This document shows positions 21,255 through 23,625 of a stretch of 23,625 nucleotides of DNA, one piece after another; position 1 is the first letter of the stretch, and each line of letters begins with the position of its first letter. The notes beneath the pieces are model-generated. The model saw nothing but the letters and a program-made list of their open reading frames with translations, was not told where the DNA came from and searched no databases. The DNA is taken from the NCBI GenBank assembly GCA_018822065.1, contig JAHJKV010000371.1, positions 1-23,625 of the forward strand, read 5' to 3'. The DNA is from Pseudomonadota bacterium (lineage in GTDB: Bacteria; Desulfobacterota; Desulfovibrionia; Desulfovibrionales; Desulfovibrionaceae). Both the position numbers and the translations under genes were made by a program.

Positions 21255-22880
21255 TTATGTTGATTTCCCCTCTTTTTTCAATGCCCATGGCAGCAGAGCC
21301 TTGATGTCCTCTTCTCCCTTGACATGTGGGATCTGCTCGAAGACATGCAGGAGGTACTCGTAGGGGTTGAGCCCGTTGACCTTGGCGGTCTCGACCAAGG
21401 AGTAGAGGGCAGCGCTGGCCTTGCATCCACGGGGCGAGCCGGAGAAGAGCCAGTTTTTTCTGCCCACGGCAAAGGGGCGGATCGCGTTCTCGGCAGCGTT
21501 GTTGTCCGGAGATAGTCGACCGTCCTGCAGATAGGCCTCAATGCGATCCCACTGGCCCAGGGCGTAGGACATGGCCTTGCCCAGCAGGCTCTTGGGCGGA
21601 ACGCTCCCGCCCCGGGCGAGCAGCAGGATCTTGATCTTGTCCAAGATCGGCCTGATTTTCTCCTGGCGCATGAGTCTGATCTCTTCGAAATCGAGATTGC
21701 CTTCCCTAGCCTGTTTCTCCAGCTTGTACAGCTTGCCGATGAGGTTGACCACGGTTTCAGCCGTACCGGCTTTCTTCTTCGAACCGGTCTTGAGCACATC
21801 GTGAAACTTCCGCCGCACATGCGCTAGGCAGCCTAAATGGGTGATGTCTTCACGGGCTCCCAAGGCGTTGTACCCCGCATATCCATCAGTCTGCAGGTAT
21901 CCCTGGAAATTTCCCACGATATCCTCGGCTACCTTGCCCGACCGGCTCGGATCGTAGTGGAAGAGGACCACGGGCGTGCTGGAAGGTCCACCGCACACCA
22001 CCCACATCTGGGACTTGGCGGTATTCTTCCTGCCAGGCTCTTTCATGACCTGCACTGTGGTTTCGTCCATGTTGATGAGCGGGCCCGAGCGTATCTCTTT
22101 GTGCAGGGCGTCCACGAGCGGCCCGCAGGCCCGGGACGCCTGCAGAGCCCAGTTACACATGGTGGCCCGGGAAATGTCCAGGCCCAGCCGGGAAAACATC
22201 CGTTCCTGACGGTAGAAGGGCAGCCCGTCCACGAACTTGTTGACCACGACATAGGCCACCAAACCGGCCGTGGCCATGCCCCCGGGTATGAGTTGGGGCG
22301 GCATGGGAGCCGTCCGGACTGTGGGGCCGTCATCTTCAACTCCCTCACAGGTCCGGCAGGCGTATTTCGGTCGGACGTGGCGGATGACCTGGATCTTGGC
22401 GGGCACGATGTCCAGTTTCTCGCTGACCTCCTCGCCTATCCGAGTCAGGGCCGCCCCACAGCCGCAGATCTTGTCCTGTTCTGGGATGTCGTGGACCACT
22501 TCTACTCGGGGGTAGGCCTCCGGGATTGGCTTGCTACCGGCCTTCCTGCGAGCATGAGGGACCACCTCGGTACGGGGCTCCTCGGCGGCCTCACCGGTCT
22601 CTTCCCGCATAGCCGCCCACTCGGCCTCGTCGAAAAGGGAATATTGCTCCTCGCCATGATGCGGCCGGGTCTTCTCGGACTTGGCCGCGTACTGCAAAGC
22701 CTTGAGCAGTCTGACCTGCTCCTCAAGCTGGGAGATGTACTGGTCCTTGTCGGCGATATCAGCCTTATACCCAGAGATAGTGGCTTCACGCTCGGCAATG
22801 ACAGTTTCATGCCCGACCAACAGATCGGCGATAAGCTGCTTGAGTGCTCTGGTATTTTCGGGCAGGCTGGCGATGTCCAT
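21255..22880 (-). CDS. tnpC: IS66 transposase TnpC
   Basis: A 541-residue DDE transposase. Residues 30-70 form a leucine-zipper-like coiled coil, then an IS66 zinc-binding region (ICGCG, Cys139 and Cys141; CRTC, Cys175 and Cys178). The catalytic domain has Asp272 in NMDETTVQV, Asp332 in TDGYAGYN and Glu464 in NNAAENAIRPFAVGRKNW, followed by the IS66 C-terminal domain (SLVETAKVNGLNPYEYLLHV). All catalytic residues are intact. The ATG at 22880 has no close ribosome site; GGGAGG lies about 20 bases upstream, so translation may depend on tnpB. Confidence 0.95.
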   Translation of the reverse strand: MDIASLPENTRALKQLIADLLVGHETVIAEREATISGYKADIADKDQYISQLEEQVRLLKALQYAAKSEKTRPHHGEEQYSLFDEAEWAAMREETGEAAEEPRTEVVPHARRKAGSKPIPEAYPRVEVVHDIPEQDKICGCGAALTRIGEEVSEKLDIVPAKIQVIRHVRPKYACRTCEGVEDDGPTVRTAPMPPQLIPGGMATAGLVAYVVVNKFVDGLPFYRQERMFSRLGLDISRATMCNWALQASRACGPLVDALHKEIRSGPLINMDETTVQVMKEPGRKNTAKSQMWVVCGGPSSTPVVLFHYDPSRSGKVAEDIVGNFQGYLQTDGYAGYNALGAREDITHLGCLAHVRRKFHDVLKTGSKKKAGTAETVVNLIGKLYKLEKQAREGNLDFEEIRLMRQEKIRPILDKIKILLLARGGSVPPKSLLGKAMSYALGQWDRIEAYLQDGRLSPDNNAAENAIRPFAVGRKNWLFSGSPRGCKASAALYSLVETAKVNGLNPYEYLLHVFEQIPHVKGEEDIKALLPWALKKEGKST

Positions 22881-22935
22881 GATGGGAACAATTGTATACC
22901 AACCTCCCAGTTTTGCAACAATTTTTTTGTGTAAT

Positions 22936-23289
22936 CTAAAGCACTTCTGTGTATTTTAGTGACGGGTGTCCGCGCACGGCCATGGGATCCAGGCCATCCA
23001 GCAGCCAGGTCAACTCACGACGTTCCATGGCCAAAACTTCTTCCTCGCATCTGGGCCATTGGAATCTATGACGCTCGAGCCGTTTGTGCCAGATACAGAA
23101 CCCATTTCGATCCCAATAGAGAATCTTGACGATGGTCCGGGCACGATTACAGAAGGCGAACAAGTGGCCAGAGAACGGATCCAGGTCCAAATGCCCTGCC
23201 ACAAGCAGCGAGAGGCCATCGATGGATTTGCGCATGTCCGTGGTGCCCACCGCCAGGTAGACCCGGATGTCGGATCCGAGCAGGCTCAT
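22936..23289 (-). CDS. tnpB: IS66 accessory protein TnpB
   Basis: A 117-residue protein of the IS66 Orf2 family: YLAVGTTDMRKSIDGLSLLV (11-30), DPFSGHLFAFCNRARTIVKI, LYWDRNGFCIWHKRLE and RELTWLLDGLD are diagnostic. It is required for IS66 transposition in studied members, although its biochemistry is not settled. The start ATG overlaps the tnpA stop as ATGA at 23286-23289, and 55 nt separate it from tnpC. It is unrelated to the IS200/IS605 nuclease also called TnpB. Confidence 0.95.
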   Translation of the reverse strand: MSLLGSDIRVYLAVGTTDMRKSIDGLSLLVAGHLDLDPFSGHLFAFCNRARTIVKILYWDRNGFCIWHKRLERHRFQWPRCEEEVLAMERRELTWLLDGLDPMAVRGHPSLKYTEVL

Positions 23290-23625
23290 CCCAACCGCTC
23301 CAGGGTTCGAACGACCTTGCCGAGCAACGCAGGGGCAAAGTCTCCGTGGACCTCGATACGATACCGATTACCAACCGCTATCTGCAGAGGAGCCTGATCC
23401 TGGGCCCCTCCCGCAGGCCATCTTATGACTCCGGTATGCATGGGCACGGGAACTATGGCCGCAGGATTGGCCGTGTCCGCTGATGACGCAGGTCCGCGCT
23501 GCGAACTCTGTTCCCCGAACTTGCTCCGCCAATAGCGGAAGGTCGAAACAGCCAGCCCATGGCGACGGCAGTATTCGGATTGGGACAAACCTCCCTGGGT
23601 CCAGACCGTGATATGGTCGGCCCAA
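23286..23625 (-). CDS. tnpA: IS66 accessory protein TnpA, 5'-partial
   Basis: The frame is open to the window edge. It reads WADHITVWTQGGLSQSEYC, then RRHGLAVSTFRYWRSKF, the helix-turn-helix of IS66 TnpA (Orf1), with a less conserved linker and the ending IEVHGDFAPALLGKVVRTLE. The GLSQSEYCRRHGLA segment is typical of the family. The true start lies beyond position 23625, so a TTG at 23588 should not be taken as a start. It is coupled by overlap to tnpB. Confidence 0.88.
   Translation of the reverse strand, partial: WADHITVWTQGGLSQSEYCRRHGLAVSTFRYWRSKFGEQSSQRGPASSADTANPAAIVPVPMHTGVIRWPAGGAQDQAPLQIAVGNRYRIEVHGDFAPALLGKVVRTLERLG

Larger units (their letters stand above)
21203..23625 (-). mobile_element. 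IS66-family insertion sequence, partial (continues past the window)
   Basis: The element holds tnpC, tnpB and the 3' part of tnpA in the standard IS66 order on the minus strand. Its end is placed at 21203, where GTAAGCGC begins, the usual start of IS66 terminal repeats; the kinase frame is interrupted exactly there. Target duplications in this family are 8 bp, so GTCGCTCT (21195-21202) should recur beyond the other end, outside this window. All three reading frames are open, which suggests a recent, possibly active insertion. Confidence 0.88.

Noticed and set aside
21837..22934. Plus-strand frame of 365 codons
   Set aside because: Antisense shadow of tnpC; no motif and no ribosome site.
22936..23289. 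TnpB as an RNA-guided nuclease
   Set aside because: The name is shared only; this is the IS66 accessory protein, without a RuvC domain.
1..23625. CRISPR array or prophage
   Set aside because: No regularly spaced direct repeats, integrase, capsid or lysis genes are visible. The tRNA pair shows no attached integrative element in the window.

Overview
This window looks like a chromosomal segment of a Gram-negative, moderately GC-rich deltaproteobacterium, most likely a Desulfovibrio-like sulfate reducer. The basis is gene content and style: several lipoproteins, a diverged PaaK-like ligase, DUF2784 and DUF3795 proteins, a sigma-54-type promoter, and the intergenic hairpin style I associate with Desulfovibrionales. 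This is inference; no rRNA or dissimilatory sulfur gene is present to prove it.

Layout. Positions 1-968 hold no convincing gene but several strong inverted repeats, including a long 125-nt imperfect palindrome. From 969 to 3627 four minus-strand genes encode (in transcription order) a U32-like Cys-rich protein, a membrane-anchored alpha/beta hydrolase, a DUF2784 membrane protein and a 74-aa protein behind its own sigma-54-like promoter. From 3783 to 5750 lie a small unknown protein, two divergently transcribed lipoproteins and a hotdog thioesterase overlapping the second lipoprotein. From 5882 to 7107 a thioredoxin-2-like protein is followed closely by a sirtuin deacylase.

From 7273 to 13245 one tightly packed minus-strand run reads murJ, a TrmN6-like methyltransferase, a DUF3795 protein, and then four genes that together look like a Mre11-Rad50 (SbcCD) complex whose ATPase is split. 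An N-terminal Walker A half ends just past a CPLC zinc hook. A Mre11-like nuclease, a 102-aa coiled-coil protein and a C-terminal half with signature and Walker B motifs follow. All junctions overlap or abut. This is the most interesting system in the window.

From 13423 to 15979 a minus-strand run encodes a ChaN-PDZ lipoprotein, a small lipoprotein and formamidopyrimidine-DNA glycosylase. A PaaK-like adenylate-forming enzyme with a non-canonical P-loop (16071-17336) has its own terminator and faces a promoter for a tRNA-Lys/tRNA-Glu pair. After the tRNA terminator comes nhaA. The right end is a CHASE-PAS-histidine kinase whose 5' end is cut off by an IS66-family element (tnpC, tnpB and a partial tnpA). 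The element begins at about 21203 and runs off the window.
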